Shown here: in pieces, positions 27,391 through 36,613 of the stretch
How positions within the stretch are numbered: position 1 is the stretch's first letter
Layout of the letters: every line of letters begins with the position of its first letter
NCBI RefSeq assembly: GCF_000733855.1
Contig: NZ_JPOJ01000001.1
Coordinates: forward strand, 1,240,001 to 1,304,000
Direction: 5' to 3'
DNA length: 64,000 nucleotides
Source of the DNA: Methylomicrobium agile
GTDB taxonomy: Bacteria; Pseudomonadota; Gammaproteobacteria; Methylococcales; Methylomonadaceae
Position numbers and translations under genes: made by a program
Notes under the pieces: model-generated
The model's database searches: none
The model's input: only the letters and a program-made list of their open reading frames with translations
What the model was told of the DNA's origin: nothing

Positions 27391-27459
27391 CGCAAGGAAT
27401 TGAAATAACGCCGAGCTTCGTTCGCGCAACAAATTGCGGTAAGAAGCGCAGCCCGGTAT

Positions 27460-27906
27460 CTACTTCAACCTGTTTAACCCGTCAATTCCCAGATTCGCCA
27501 GCTCATCCGCCCGGTCATTCTCCTTGTGCCCGGAATGCCCTTTCACCCATTTCCACTCGATCGTATGCCGGCTGCCGGCGGCATCCAGCCGGCGCCATAA
27601 ATCCTCGTTCTTGACCGGTTTATTGCCTGCGGTTTTCCAGCCCCGTTTCTTCCAGTTGGGCAGCCATTCGGTAATGCCTTGCAAGACATATTTGGAATCG
27701 GTATTCAACTCCACCCTGCATTGCTTTTTCAGCGCTTCCAGCCCTTGGATGGCTGCCGTCAATTCCATACGGTTATTGGTCGTTTCCATTTCGCCTCCAT
27801 ATAATTCCTTGACGGTCCCTTTGTAGCTCAAAATCACGCCCCAGCCGCCCGGCCCCGGGTTGCCTCTGCAAGCGCCGTCCGTATAAATCACCACCGTATC
27901 CGTCAT
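27460..27906 (-). CDS. rnhA: Ribonuclease HI
   Basis: Degrades the RNA strand of RNA-DNA hybrids in the cytoplasm. The 148-residue protein has the four acidic catalytic residues in their usual contexts: [16 protein letters not shown] (D near 9), [13 protein letters not shown] (E near 47), LNTDSKYV (D near 69) and [10 protein letters not shown] (D near 133). The start is the ATG at 27906, which overlaps the stop of the upstream methyltransferase gene by four bases; the longer open frame upstream is that gene read in another register. Confidence 0.97.
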   Translation of the reverse strand: MTDTVVIYTDGACRGNPGPGGWGVILSYKGTVKELYGGEMETTNNRMELTAAIQGLEALKKQCRVELNTDSKYVLQGITEWLPNWKKRGWKTAGNKPVKNEDLWRRLDAAGSRHTIEWKWVKGHSGHKENDRADELANLGIDGLNRLK

Positions 27907-28613
27907 GAACCGATCCGTGTCGTGGAGTTGATCGGATTGACCAGCACCAGGCGCGGTTTGGTTTGATAAACCGGGGTCAACGGAATGATATTGTAGCGCC
28001 GCTTGATGGCTTTGATCGCATAGGCAGAAGCGCTTAGCGAATAACAGTTTTCCATAAATTTGCCGTGGGTCGAACGCACCGATTTCGCATTGAATTCGGT
28101 GAATAAAATCACTTCGAAATTGAGCAGCTTCAGCCAATCGACGACGCGGGTACGGCTGATAAAATGCCCGGACCAGGCATCATGTTTTTGCCGCTCCCAT
28201 AAATATTCATATCTTATCCGCAAACTCCAGGGATTGAAATTGACTACGACCAGAATTCCTTCCGGCTTCAATACGCGTTCGACTTCGCGCATGGTTTGAA
28301 GGCGGCAGGGATCGAACTCCAGAAAATGGGGCAAAATAATCATATCGACACTGTCGCACTGCAAAGGCAGGCGGCTGGCTTCCGCCCTGATTTTTTTAGC
28401 GGCCGGAGCGCCCGCCCCTTCCGCATCCAGGATGGCGTAATACTTGTATAAGGAGCAATCGACCAATTCCGTTTCCCATCCCAGGGCGCCGATCTGCAGG
28501 ATCGTCTGTTTGCAACTGACCGTAATCGAGCGCTGCAAGTAGTCCGTCTCCTGCCGCCTCAGCACTTCGCCGCGCAGGGTTCGGTAATAGGAAAATAAAA
28601 AGTCGCGCTTCAT
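27903..28613 (-). CDS. SAM-dependent methyltransferase, YafS-like
   Basis: Class I methyltransferase fold of 236 residues. The motif I equivalent is weak ([14 protein letters not shown]), but [20 protein letters not shown] (motif II area) and [20 protein letters not shown] (motif III area) are characteristic. The substrate is unknown. In Escherichia the related yafS also lies next to rnhA, between gloB and rnhA, and mltD is close by; the same company occurs here. Translationally coupled to rnhA through an ATGA overlap. Confidence 0.85.
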   Translation of the reverse strand: MKRDFLFSYYRTLRGEVLRRQETDYLQRSITVSCKQTILQIGALGWETELVDCSLYKYYAILDAEGAGAPAAKKIRAEASRLPLQCDSVDMIILPHFLEFDPCRLQTMREVERVLKPEGILVVVNFNPWSLRIRYEYLWERQKHDAWSGHFISRTRVVDWLKLLNFEVILFTEFNAKSVRSTHGKFMENCYSLSASAYAIKAIKRRYNIIPLTPVYQTKPRLVLVNPINSTTRIGS

Positions 28614-28639
28614 TGCAAGTCAACGGCTGAGGATAAATT

Positions 28640-28775
28640 AGTGTTTTCCGAAAAAAAATGTTATATACTCTGCAGTTATAAACGACTTTAAAATTCGTTT
28701 GCAAAAATGACAACCGCCATGTGTCGCCGCTGGATTCGCTCGTAATCTGCTGACGGGGGCGTCGTTTTTTTATGA
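28640..28775 (+). promoter_or_regulatory. mltD leader with a terminator-like hairpin
   Basis: Upstream of mltD a TATACT (28664-28669) could serve as a -10 box. Further down, GACG-GGGG-CGTC (28752-28763) followed by seven Ts looks like a short intrinsic terminator, 48 bases before the mltD start. The segment between could be a leader RNA or small RNA. The stem is short, so this is tentative. Confidence 0.3.
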
Positions 28776-28818
28776 TGCCATAGATTCAGCATTTTATAGA
28801 TAAAAAAAGGGTTAGAAA

Positions 28819-30504
28819 ATGCAAATTAATTCTAACAGGTCATTCAAATTACTGTCTCTGTCGTTAGCGCTGGCAGCGGCCGGGTGTTCGCAATCTTCCA
28901 AAGAGCCGCTGAGCGTCAGCGAGAGACCGCCCCAGGTTTCGCCAGACGACAACAGCTTTTTCGGCCGCTTTCCTTATCTTTCCCATAGAAAGAGCAAACC
29001 GAACAACGCGCAGTACGAAACAGTATGGGACCGGCTGTTATCGCTCTACGCCCTGCCAGAGATCAATAACGAACGGATAGACCGCGAGATCAACTGGTAT
29101 TTGCAGCATCCCCAATCGCTGATTTCCCTGCAGCAGCGCGCCGAACCCTATATGCACCACATCCTCGACGAGATCGAGGCGAAGCGGATTCCCGGCGAAC
29201 TGGCCCTCTTGCCTGTGGTCGAAAGCTCCTTCGTACCTACCGCCTATTCCAAAAGCGCTGCTTCCGGGCTGTGGCAATTCATTCCTTCCACCGGTCAGGA
29301 ATTCGGGCTCAAGCAAAACTCCTGGTACGACGGCCGCCGTGATGTTTACGCATCGACCAAAGCGGCAACCTCCTATTTGAAGCAGCTCAGCGAAAACTTC
29401 AACGGCGACTGGCTGCTGGCCCTGGCCTCCTACAACTATGGCAAGGGCAATGTCAGAAAGTGCATCGAACGAAACGAGAATATGGACATGCCGACCGACT
29501 ACTGGTCGCTGAACCTGCCGGACGAAACCTACCATTACGTCCCAAAACTGCTCGCCGTCGCGAAGATTTTTGCAAATGCGGATCGTTACCATATTCCACT
29601 GAGGCACATCCCGAACAAGCCCTATTTTGAAGTCGTCGATATCAAGGCCCCGCTCGATCTGAGCAAAGCCGCGCAGATGGCGAATACGCCGATCAACGAG
29701 TTTCTTCGACTGAACCCGGGATTCAGTCGCTGGTGCACGGCGCCGGACGGGCCTCATCGCTTGCTGATTCCGGTCAAGAACGCGCCTTTGTTCAAGAAGA
29801 ACCTGGCCGAAATTCCTTATTACGAACGATTCAACTCTACCAAGCTGATCGCGGAACAACAGGAAGAAATCATTGCCGAGGCCAATGATCGCAAACCCGA
29901 ACCCGTGGTCGCCAAGCAGCCGGCCGCGCGTTACACTTCCCTTGTCCCAACGGGAGGCTTTGCCAGCTATAAGGTAAAGCGCGGCGAAACCCTGACGTCG
30001 ATCGCCAAAGCGCACCACACGACAGTACAGAACCTGCGCAGCGCCAACCATCTGGACAAGAACTCGGTCAATTACGGCGCCGTTTTAAAAGTTCCGCCTG
30101 CCGCCAAACCGAACGGCAACGCCGTGATGCTGGCAAAATCTTCTCGCCCTTCCGAGACGTACCATACGATCAGCAAGGGAGATACTTTCTACAATATCGG
30201 CCAGCGCTATTCGGTCAGCCCCAAAGAATTGGCAAGCTGGAACCGGATTACCCTAAAAACTGCGCTCGTCCCCGGCCGCAAGCTGATCATCAAAGGCCGC
30301 GAGCAGCAGGTCGCTTCTTCTTCCAATTCTTTGCGTTTGGTCCATTATACGGTGAAAAAAGGCGACACTTTGACTCAGATTTCCAAAAAGTTCAATGTTT
30401 CGGTGAGCGACCTGAAACGGTCAAATGCGCCCGCGCTCGCCAACGGCTTGCAGACCGGACAGATACTGAAAATCGTGGCGGACAGCAGCCACTCGATGAT
30501 TTAG
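28819..30504 (+). CDS. mltD: Membrane-bound lytic murein transglycosylase D with three LysM domains
   Basis: Outer-membrane lipoprotein that cleaves peptidoglycan glycan strands. The signal peptide ends in a lipobox (LALAAAGC, Cys 23). The SLT domain spans about residues 110-240, with the catalytic Glu in LLPVVESSFVPTAYS and the following ASGLWQFIPSTGQEFGLK and ALASYNYGKGNVRKC. Three LysM peptidoglycan-binding modules follow at about 380-424, 445-490 and 510-556, each with the GxT-x-xI pattern (YTVKKGDTLTQISKKFNVSV). The 561-residue length is slightly above the Escherichia enzyme, which has two LysM modules. Divergent from the methyltransferase-rnhA pair. Confidence 0.95.
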   Translation: MQINSNRSFKLLSLSLALAAAGCSQSSKEPLSVSERPPQVSPDDNSFFGRFPYLSHRKSKPNNAQYETVWDRLLSLYALPEINNERIDREINWYLQHPQSLISLQQRAEPYMHHILDEIEAKRIPGELALLPVVESSFVPTAYSKSAASGLWQFIPSTGQEFGLKQNSWYDGRRDVYASTKAATSYLKQLSENFNGDWLLALASYNYGKGNVRKCIERNENMDMPTDYWSLNLPDETYHYVPKLLAVAKIFANADRYHIPLRHIPNKPYFEVVDIKAPLDLSKAAQMANTPINEFLRLNPGFSRWCTAPDGPHRLLIPVKNAPLFKKNLAEIPYYERFNSTKLIAEQQEEIIAEANDRKPEPVVAKQPAARYTSLVPTGGFASYKVKRGETLTSIAKAHHTTVQNLRSANHLDKNSVNYGAVLKVPPAAKPNGNAVMLAKSSRPSETYHTISKGDTFYNIGQRYSVSPKELASWNRITLKTALVPGRKLIIKGREQQVASSSNSLRLVHYTVKKGDTLTQISKKFNVSVSDLKRSNAPALANGLQTGQILKIVADSSHSMI

Positions 30505-30554
30505 CCCTATAAGCCTTGGGCTGGGCAGATCCGCCATAAAATTTCAAAAGATCG

Positions 30555-30894
30555 ATGATGGGTTTCGGCTAGCGCCTCTACCCATCCTGCGGCTCTTGTA
30601 GGGCGGATTCGCCGCCAGGCAATCCGCCGCGCTTTGAAGGGGATTGGCGTTTTGCTATCGCGAAAACGCCCTACAACGTTGCTCTTCATAACGCGTGACG
30701 TGGATAACAGCTCATCGATTATTCGCGAGAACCGAGGCGTTCGGAGGGCGATGGGTTTCGGCTGGCGCCTCTACCCATCCTACGGCTCTGGTAGGGCGGA
30801 TTCGCCGCCAGGCAATCCGCCAGCCTGTTGGCGTTTTGCTATCGCGAAAACGCCCTACAACGCTGCTCTTCATAACACTTGACGTGGATAACAG
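30555..30894. repeat. Tandem pair of composite palindromic repeats between mltD and gspD
   Basis: Two copies of a unit of about 150 bases (30555-30710 and 30750-30894). Each begins GATGGGTTTCGGCT and contains GTAGGGCGGATTCGCCGCC...GGCAATCCGCC, then TTGGCGTTTTGCTATCGCG...AACGCCCTAC, and ends in GTGGATAACAG. Together they fill most of the 428-base gap. Non-coding. Confidence 0.8.
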
Positions 30895-30932
30895 TCCCGC
30901 CGCAGAAGGCTGCAACCCGCGTCAGGTGCGGA

Positions 30933-33179
30933 TCAATCAGGGCGCACGGATCGATCCTGAACAGGCGGATCTTCGTAGAGTCCCGTCAATTTACGTTTGA
31001 ATTCATTCGCGATCAGGCTCGCATCCAGCTTGGTGCTCACCACGCGAGGCGTGATCAACACGACGAGCTCGGTTTTAAGCTTTTCCTTACTTGTAGTGCC
31101 GAACAACGGTCCGATCAACGGAAGTTTGTGCAGGAAAGGAATGCCGCCCAGGTTATTGGTATCGTTTTCGTCGATCAGGCCCCCCAGCACGATCGTTTCG
31201 CCGCTCTGCACCGCGACATTGCTGGTGATTTCACGGGTTTGAATGGTTGGAGAATCAATTTCGCTGACGGTCGTGGTTTTCGGCGTTTCCACGGTCTGCT
31301 CGATGTCCATGATCACAAAACCATTCGCATTGACGCGGGGTTTGACTTTCAGTTTGACCCCGGTTTTACGTTGCTGGATACCGCTGGTAATCAACCCGCC
31401 TGTCGTCTGATTACTATCGACGACGCCTGTATTGACGTTGGTCACGCTGGTGGATTGCGAAGTCCGCAACGGAATTTCATCGCCGACCTGTATCGATGCT
31501 TCGTGATTGTTCAATACCATGATCGACGGCGAGGAAATCACGTTCAGCTTGTTGTCGTTCGCTTCCGCGCTCAATATCGCACGAATGTCGCCCGAATGAC
31601 TGATGAACGAATAACCGAAACCGCCGGTCACCGCGGCGGCCGCAATCGCGGCCAGATCCGCCCCGGTCGGATTGCCGTTTTCGTCCGCTTGCGAAGCGGC
31701 GGCTCCGCTGCCTCGCGTAGCGATCGACTGCCCGTTCGCATGCCCCAGGTACCATTGAATTCCGTATTTCAAATTATCGGTCAACGTCACCGAGACAATC
31801 GTCGCATCGATCAGCACCTGCAGCGGCATCGCGTCGAGTTGCGTGATCACCTTGTGAATCACCTCGTACTCCTGTGGGGTCGACACGGTCACGATCGAAT
31901 TATTCGATTCATCCGCAATAATCCTGACGTTTTCTCCAACGTTCGAAACCGACGACTCTCCGGTTTTTCCGGTTGACGCCGTCCTTTCTCTTCGGGCTGA
32001 AGCCGACTTGTCGGTATTTTTATTGGTGATCGTAGCCGCAGTCTGCCCAGGCGCAACCTTGGCCTGCTTGCTCGGCATGGAGGCTCCGGTAAAAATCGCG
32101 TTCAGGATGTCCGCCAGCTCAACCGCATCCATATGCTGGACCTTATAGACATTCACGCCGCCGCCGTTCGCCGAGGTCGCCCTGTCCAGCCTGAACACCC
32201 AGCTTTCGATATCGCGCAAATAGTCCTGCTGCTGGGTGATCGCCAATACCGCATTCAAACGCTCGATCGGCAGGAAACGGAAAAAAGTGTTTTTCTCTTC
32301 CCCTTCCTTCAAGTTGAACACCGCTTCCAGCTCTTTGATCACATCCTCGGGGGATACATGCGCCAAAGGAAACAGGCCGAAAGAGCGCCCGCGGAGGATG
32401 TCGATGTCGAAAGTGGCCACCATATCCATCACCCGGTCAATTTCCGCCGCGGATCCTGACACGATCAGCGTGTTTTTGCCCGCATCGACGTTAATCCCGG
32501 ATTTTTCATTCAGCAGCGGCTTGATCACCTCAAACAAATCCGCCGCCGCAACATAGCGGATCGGGATGACTTGACTCTGGAATCCCGCCTTGCCTCTGCC
32601 GCTCTGGCCTACGTTCGAGCTGAACACGGCATCGGACGCAGGTTCGATACGATAGATACGCCCCTCCTTGACCAATGCCGCGTTGTTCTCGCGCAGCACC
32701 ATTTCCAGGGCCGGCAGCAATTCCTCCTTGCTCAGAGGCTCGGTCGTTTGCAGCGTCACTTTACCGGCCACCTTCGGGCTCAAGATATAATTCTGCCCCA
32801 GGATATCGCTGAGGATTACCTTTGAAACCTCGCCGAGGTCGGCCTCGTCGAAATTCAGGCTATACGTGCCCGGCCCCGCCGTTTTGGCTTGAGGCTGCCC
32901 GGCACCGGCACCCGACCGCGCTCCGCCTGGACGCTTGGGCGAAGGGCGGCCGGAAGCGGGGTACAATTCGATCTTCGACCGCAACGCATCTTCCGACGGT
33001 TGTTTATTCTGCAACCCTTCAAATACCACACCGGGTTTTTCGTTCATGAGCCCCGGCGATATCGGGGTCAGCTTAAGCTTCTCGGGCGGTTTCGGCCCCA
33101 TCAGTTCGCAGCCGGAAAGCGTCAGCCCTGCTGCCACCAAATACGAAGCGGTTCTTAAGGTGTTCAAATTATTCTTCAT
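30933..33179 (-). CDS. gspD: Type II secretion system secretin GspD
   Basis: Outer-membrane channel of the type II secretion system. The N-terminus carries a lipoprotein-like signal (LTLSGC), so it may assemble with little or no pilotin. The N0-N3 domains follow: FDEADLGEVSKVILSDILGQ (N0), VIPIRYVAAADLFEVIKPLL (N1), SFGLFPLAHVSPEDVIKELE (N2), VYKVQHMDAVELADILNAIF (N3). The C-terminal secretin core is seen in VISSPSIMVLNNHEASIQVG and VAVQSGETIVLGGLIDEND. It is the last gene of the operon. The start at ATG 33179 is preferred; ATGs at 33188 and 33200 are also in frame and would overlap the preceding gene more. Confidence 0.95.
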   Translation of the reverse strand: MKNNLNTLRTASYLVAAGLTLSGCELMGPKPPEKLKLTPISPGLMNEKPGVVFEGLQNKQPSEDALRSKIELYPASGRPSPKRPGGARSGAGAGQPQAKTAGPGTYSLNFDEADLGEVSKVILSDILGQNYILSPKVAGKVTLQTTEPLSKEELLPALEMVLRENNAALVKEGRIYRIEPASDAVFSSNVGQSGRGKAGFQSQVIPIRYVAAADLFEVIKPLLNEKSGINVDAGKNTLIVSGSAAEIDRVMDMVATFDIDILRGRSFGLFPLAHVSPEDVIKELEAVFNLKEGEEKNTFFRFLPIERLNAVLAITQQQDYLRDIESWVFRLDRATSANGGGVNVYKVQHMDAVELADILNAIFTGASMPSKQAKVAPGQTAATITNKNTDKSASARRERTASTGKTGESSVSNVGENVRIIADESNNSIVTVSTPQEYEVIHKVITQLDAMPLQVLIDATIVSVTLTDNLKYGIQWYLGHANGQSIATRGSGAAASQADENGNPTGADLAAIAAAAVTGGFGYSFISHSGDIRAILSAEANDNKLNVISSPSIMVLNNHEASIQVGDEIPLRTSQSTSVTNVNTGVVDSNQTTGGLITSGIQQRKTGVKLKVKPRVNANGFVIMDIEQTVETPKTTTVSEIDSPTIQTREITSNVAVQSGETIVLGGLIDENDTNNLGGIPFLHKLPLIGPLFGTTSKEKLKTELVVLITPRVVSTKLDASLIANEFKRKLTGLYEDPPVQDRSVRPD

Positions 33180-33927
33180 TTTCGCCATTCTCGGATTCAT
33201 CTACGGCAGGCTCGGATTCGGAGTCAACAGGTTGTCCTCTATTGGATCTTCGCCGGCCAGCCTCATCCTGTCGCTCTGCGTCTTTTGTTCTCGCTTGCGG
33301 TTGCCGTGCATGCCGCTGCGCTTGTTGTGGGTCCTGGTTTTTCTCTTTTTCCGGCGGCAAGTCCTTCGGCTTGGGTTTTCTCAATACCAGTTCCTTGGAT
33401 TCTCCCCCCAACTCAAAAACCACTCTATCGGTTTTGATCTGGACCAATCGCCAGCCGTCCACGTCTTCGTTTTCCGAGACTTTCCGGTAATTATCGGGCT
33501 TTACCTTCGGGCCGGAGGCGGACGGCGCCGACCCGGCCGCCGGAACCGGAGAGGCGCCCGCTTCCCTGCTTCGGCTCAACAAGGCCGAAAGGCCGTTTCT
33601 GCCGGTATAAATGCCATCCAGCCGCCAATCGAACGTTCCGTTCCCGGCTTGCTCCTTCTCGTTTTCGGCGCTGACCTCTTCAACCGGTTTTCTTCCTTTC
33701 AAAAATAACGGCCTGGACACCAGATCGACATAGCTCTCTTCCGGTTTCGCTTCGAGATCGACTTCCGGCAACCGGTCGGTCGAGGCATTCGATGGAGCCG
33801 ACGATTCGATCGATTTCAGCAGGCGGTTTTCGGAATACTGCGCTATCAGCCATTCCATCACGATGATGATCAGCAGCCCCGTACAGACGGCCGATACCAG
33901 TTTTAAAATTTTGCCGTTGATATTCAT
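33169..33927 (-). CDS. gspN: Type II secretion protein GspN/GspC-like (XpsN type)
   Basis: Bitopic inner-membrane protein, 252 residues, with a single span at about 10-27 (LVSAVCTGLLIIIVMEWLI). A periplasmic HR-like domain follows at about 65-185 (YVDLVSRPLFLKGRKP, FDWRLDGIYTGRNGLSALL, DGWRLVQIKTDRVVFELGG), and then a long charged, probably disordered tail. In the Xanthomonas xps operon the gene in this place (between M and D) is xpsN, which takes the role of GspC in linking the inner-membrane platform to the secretin. The position and domain content match that. No PDZ domain is present, unlike classical GspC. Confidence 0.75.
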   Translation of the reverse strand: MNINGKILKLVSAVCTGLLIIIVMEWLIAQYSENRLLKSIESSAPSNASTDRLPEVDLEAKPEESYVDLVSRPLFLKGRKPVEEVSAENEKEQAGNGTFDWRLDGIYTGRNGLSALLSRSREAGASPVPAAGSAPSASGPKVKPDNYRKVSENEDVDGWRLVQIKTDRVVFELGGESKELVLRKPKPKDLPPEKEKNQDPQQAQRHARQPQARTKDAERQDEAGRRRSNRGQPVDSESEPAVDESENGENEE

Positions 33928-34511
33928 TCGGTCTTTTTCCTCATAAAACTGACCGCCTGAAAATTGATATTCAAATCATTGGTCTGCTCGATCTGGCGGG
34001 TACGCCGGTTTCTCACGCCGCGCATGGGCCGGATGTCCAGTTGATCGATGATGATCAGCGGCGCCGACGTTTCGAGCCTGTATAAAACCGACCGCAATAC
34101 CTCCGAATTACCGGTCATCCGCACGCTGACCGTCAACAGGCTGAAGTTGTCTTTACTTCTCACCGGCAGGGCCTGGGTACTGCTGAGCTTGCCTCCCGCA
34201 TCCACGATCGCCTTTTTGATGAACTCCTGCACTTCGGCCGATGCCAGCGCTTCGGTCGTTTGGCTGTTGAAATAGTTCTGCGCCTGAATCGCCTCCTTGA
34301 CGGACCCCATCCCTTTGACCACGGCATCCTTGCCGGCCAGTATTCTTTCGTACTGCCTCAACTTGATCGCAAGCTGGTCCTTTTCTTCGCGCAGTGCTAT
34401 CCACTTGCCGACCACCGGCACGAAAACCGCAGCGATCAGAAGCAGGACCAAAGCGGCCAGCAGGCCAATCGCCAGCCACCGCTCGATGTTTCTATTTTTT
34501 TCGTTGCTCAC
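33924..34511 (-). CDS. gspM: Type II secretion system protein GspM
   Basis: Inner-membrane platform protein that pairs with GspL. From a GTG at 34511 it has 195 residues: a single span at about 14-34 (LAIGLLAALVLLLIAAVFVP), a coiled region (LREEKDQLAIKLRQYERI) and a ferredoxin-like periplasmic domain (about 90-190) with SLLTVSVRMTGNSEVLRSVL. The GTG is preferred over a TTG seven codons upstream, which lies inside gspL, because GGAAG sits six to seven bases before it. Overlaps gspL and gspN, so the operon is tightly coupled. Confidence 0.85.
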   Translation of the reverse strand: MSNEKNRNIERWLAIGLLAALVLLLIAAVFVPVVGKWIALREEKDQLAIKLRQYERILAGKDAVVKGMGSVKEAIQAQNYFNSQTTEALASAEVQEFIKKAIVDAGGKLSSTQALPVRSKDNFSLLTVSVRMTGNSEVLRSVLYRLETSAPLIIIDQLDIRPMRGVRNRRTRQIEQTNDLNINFQAVSFMRKKTE

Positions 34512-35610
34512 CTGGAACTTCCGCTTTGACAATATCGGCGGTTATCTGAAACCGCTCAAAACCGGTCGCCGTATCCTGAGTCACCGGGGAAACGAATTTG
34601 GCATTCGTAAAAATGTCCGAATCCTCCAATACCGCGATCAATCCGGACGCGGAAGGCGATTCTCCCTGTATCTGCAAATGCCCGTCCGCAAATTGTAAAT
34701 AAGTCAGCCATGTATTGTCGTCCTTGATCAAGGCGCTCAGCGTGTTCAGCATCTCGATGACCGGAGGCGAGGCGTTTTTGGCTTTGATCAGATTGCCGGT
34801 CTCCGCGATCACTTCATCGATTTCGGACTGCATCCCTTTAATCTTCTTCGCGTCTTTCTCGATCGCATCGATTTTTTCCTGCAACAGCGCCACCGTTTGA
34901 TATTCGAACAGCACGGGCAAAAATAACACGGACGCCAGCAGCAGGGTAACGATTCCTGCCAGTGTCCCATAAATCAGGGCCGGCGTTTTGCCGGCGTTCG
35001 TTCTCAGCTGCTCCGGCAACAAATCATAGGCTTCGTCGATCTGCTCCGGATTGTTTTCGACCCCCTCGTAATCGGCCAATAACAGGGAAATGCCGATCGC
35101 CTTGAGCTCCGTGTAAAGCCCGTCCAACACCTCGCGCGGGGTGAGGATCAGCATCGCATTGATCATGCCGGGCTCACCGGGCGCAGCCAGCGGTTTCACC
35201 GAGAAATAGACCTGCTCCGGTTTGAACGGGGTAAATCTCGACAATTCGTAGGAAACCACCTGAGCCAGATTCTCTTTGGCAGCCGCAGGCAGAACCAACT
35301 CCCTGCAAAGTCCTTCCGCACGGTGCAGCCGGAGCACAAAATTGGCTTTGGCCAGCCGCTCGTCCTTCGTCCGCAGCATGTCGAAATCGGCCGCGCCTTC
35401 CTCGTTACGGCTCAACAGAGCCAGCGGTTGGCCGGGCTCGCCGGCATAAGCCAACTCGAATTGATGGCCTCGGGTTTTGACGATCACGGTGTCGTGTTCG
35501 TCGCTGACCAGAAGCCTGAGCTTTTCAGGGACTAAAAAAGCGAGTTCTTTCCGCCACCATCTGAAAAACTTTTTAAAGTCGAGTTCGAGCGTCGAATTAA
35601 GATTCAGCAT
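34492..35610 (-). CDS. gspL: Type II secretion system protein GspL
   Basis: Links the cytoplasmic ATPase GspE to the inner-membrane platform. The 372-residue protein has an actin-like (PilM-type) cytoplasmic part, with VSYELSRFTPFKPEQVYFSV the clearest family signature (about residues 133-152). A membrane span lies at about 210-232 (ALIYGTLAGIVTLLLASVLF), then a PilN-like periplasmic part with a heptad-like helix (LLQEKIDAIEKDAKKIKGMQ). It overlaps gspK by 14 bases. Confidence 0.88.
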   Translation of the reverse strand: MLNLNSTLELDFKKFFRWWRKELAFLVPEKLRLLVSDEHDTVIVKTRGHQFELAYAGEPGQPLALLSRNEEGAADFDMLRTKDERLAKANFVLRLHRAEGLCRELVLPAAAKENLAQVVSYELSRFTPFKPEQVYFSVKPLAAPGEPGMINAMLILTPREVLDGLYTELKAIGISLLLADYEGVENNPEQIDEAYDLLPEQLRTNAGKTPALIYGTLAGIVTLLLASVLFLPVLFEYQTVALLQEKIDAIEKDAKKIKGMQSEIDEVIAETGNLIKAKNASPPVIEMLNTLSALIKDDNTWLTYLQFADGHLQIQGESPSASGLIAVLEDSDIFTNAKFVSPVTQDTATGFERFQITADIVKAEVPGEQRKK

Positions 35611-36613
35611 TCGGGGTCACTAATAATGAGTCTTTGTCCTCGGAAAATAACGATGTATCAGCCCTTTCTTCGCGTTTCCAGTTCAAAATCCGAAACGGCA
35701 AACCGCCGCCTTCCGCCGGAGTGTTCGCCACAATGGTCTTGATGATGGCGCCCGAACCGTTTTCAAGCCGGGATTCGGCAATAATCTCGATTATATCGCT
35801 CCGGCCCGATCCGCAATTGAATCCCGGCGCCAGGCTCACCGATTGGAGCGGGGTGCCGGTGATCGCGCTCTGCCTGCGCAATTCGATGCATTGATCGACC
35901 AATGCCGGATCCAGTCCCAAAGCCAGCATCACCTCTCGCGAAGCCTGCGACAAATCGACTTGCGGCTTGCCGGAATAGAGGGTGATCAGCGGCTCCAGCC
36001 GTTCCAGAATCGATTCGTCCATTCCCAAAACCATCTGCAGTTCTTCCAGCGACTGAAACGGTTTGTTTCTGGGCTGATAAAGCTTGCCGGCCTTTTTGTA
36101 GTCGTTTTTTTCCGCTCCGTCGATATTGACCAGATCGTCGGAATCCCGCCAATCCATGATCGCCGAAACCAGAGCGGTCTGTTGTTCTCTTTCGATCGGA
36201 AGCTGCGCCATCAGTTGCTGCAACTGCATCTGATTCGCGCCGTTCAGATCGACCTTGCCGGTCTCGCCTTTCAGCCTGATTCTTACCAGCGCATCCAAAA
36301 ATTGCACTTGGTAGATGTTGCCGTCGGTACGCCAGCGTTTGGCGGCATCCGGATTCAACAGCATCATCTCCGCCACCGCAATCCCGGACTCGGCCGCCGT
36401 CAGCGCCTTCGCGCCGCCGGTAATCCCGGCAATCACCGCCGTTTCCCTCCGCATCGTCAGCGAAAAACTGGCCGCCATGATCATCAACAGCGACAGCACC
36501 CACAACACCAGCACCAACGCAAAGCCTTTATCAGCCTGCGCAGCGATCGCCAGCGGGCGGAAATGCGCCGGCATCCGAGCGGTTCCGGCGCTACGGGCAT
36601 CATTCGCCAGCAT
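35597..36613 (-). CDS. gspK: Type II secretion system minor pseudopilin GspK
   Basis: Tip pseudopilin of the T2SS. The prepilin signal is recognisable as DKG-FALVLVLWVLSLLMIM, with cleavage expected between Gly and Phe, and Ala-Ser-rich helix after it. The globular part carries the saposin-like/helix-hairpin features of GspK: KVDLNGANQMQLQQLMAQL, MDWRDSDDLVNIDGAEKNDY and LEELQMVLGMDESILERL. Length is 338 residues from ATG 36613. Several earlier in-frame ATGs lie within gspJ (up to 36703), and later ones near 36574 are also possible, so the start is uncertain; the leader before the signal is long for a pseudopilin. Confidence 0.88.
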   Translation of the reverse strand: MLANDARSAGTARMPAHFRPLAIAAQADKGFALVLVLWVLSLLMIMAASFSLTMRRETAVIAGITGGAKALTAAESGIAVAEMMLLNPDAAKRWRTDGNIYQVQFLDALVRIRLKGETGKVDLNGANQMQLQQLMAQLPIEREQQTALVSAIMDWRDSDDLVNIDGAEKNDYKKAGKLYQPRNKPFQSLEELQMVLGMDESILERLEPLITLYSGKPQVDLSQASREVMLALGLDPALVDQCIELRRQSAITGTPLQSVSLAPGFNCGSGRSDIIEIIAESRLENGSGAIIKTIVANTPAEGGGLPFRILNWKREERADTSLFSEDKDSLLVTPNAES

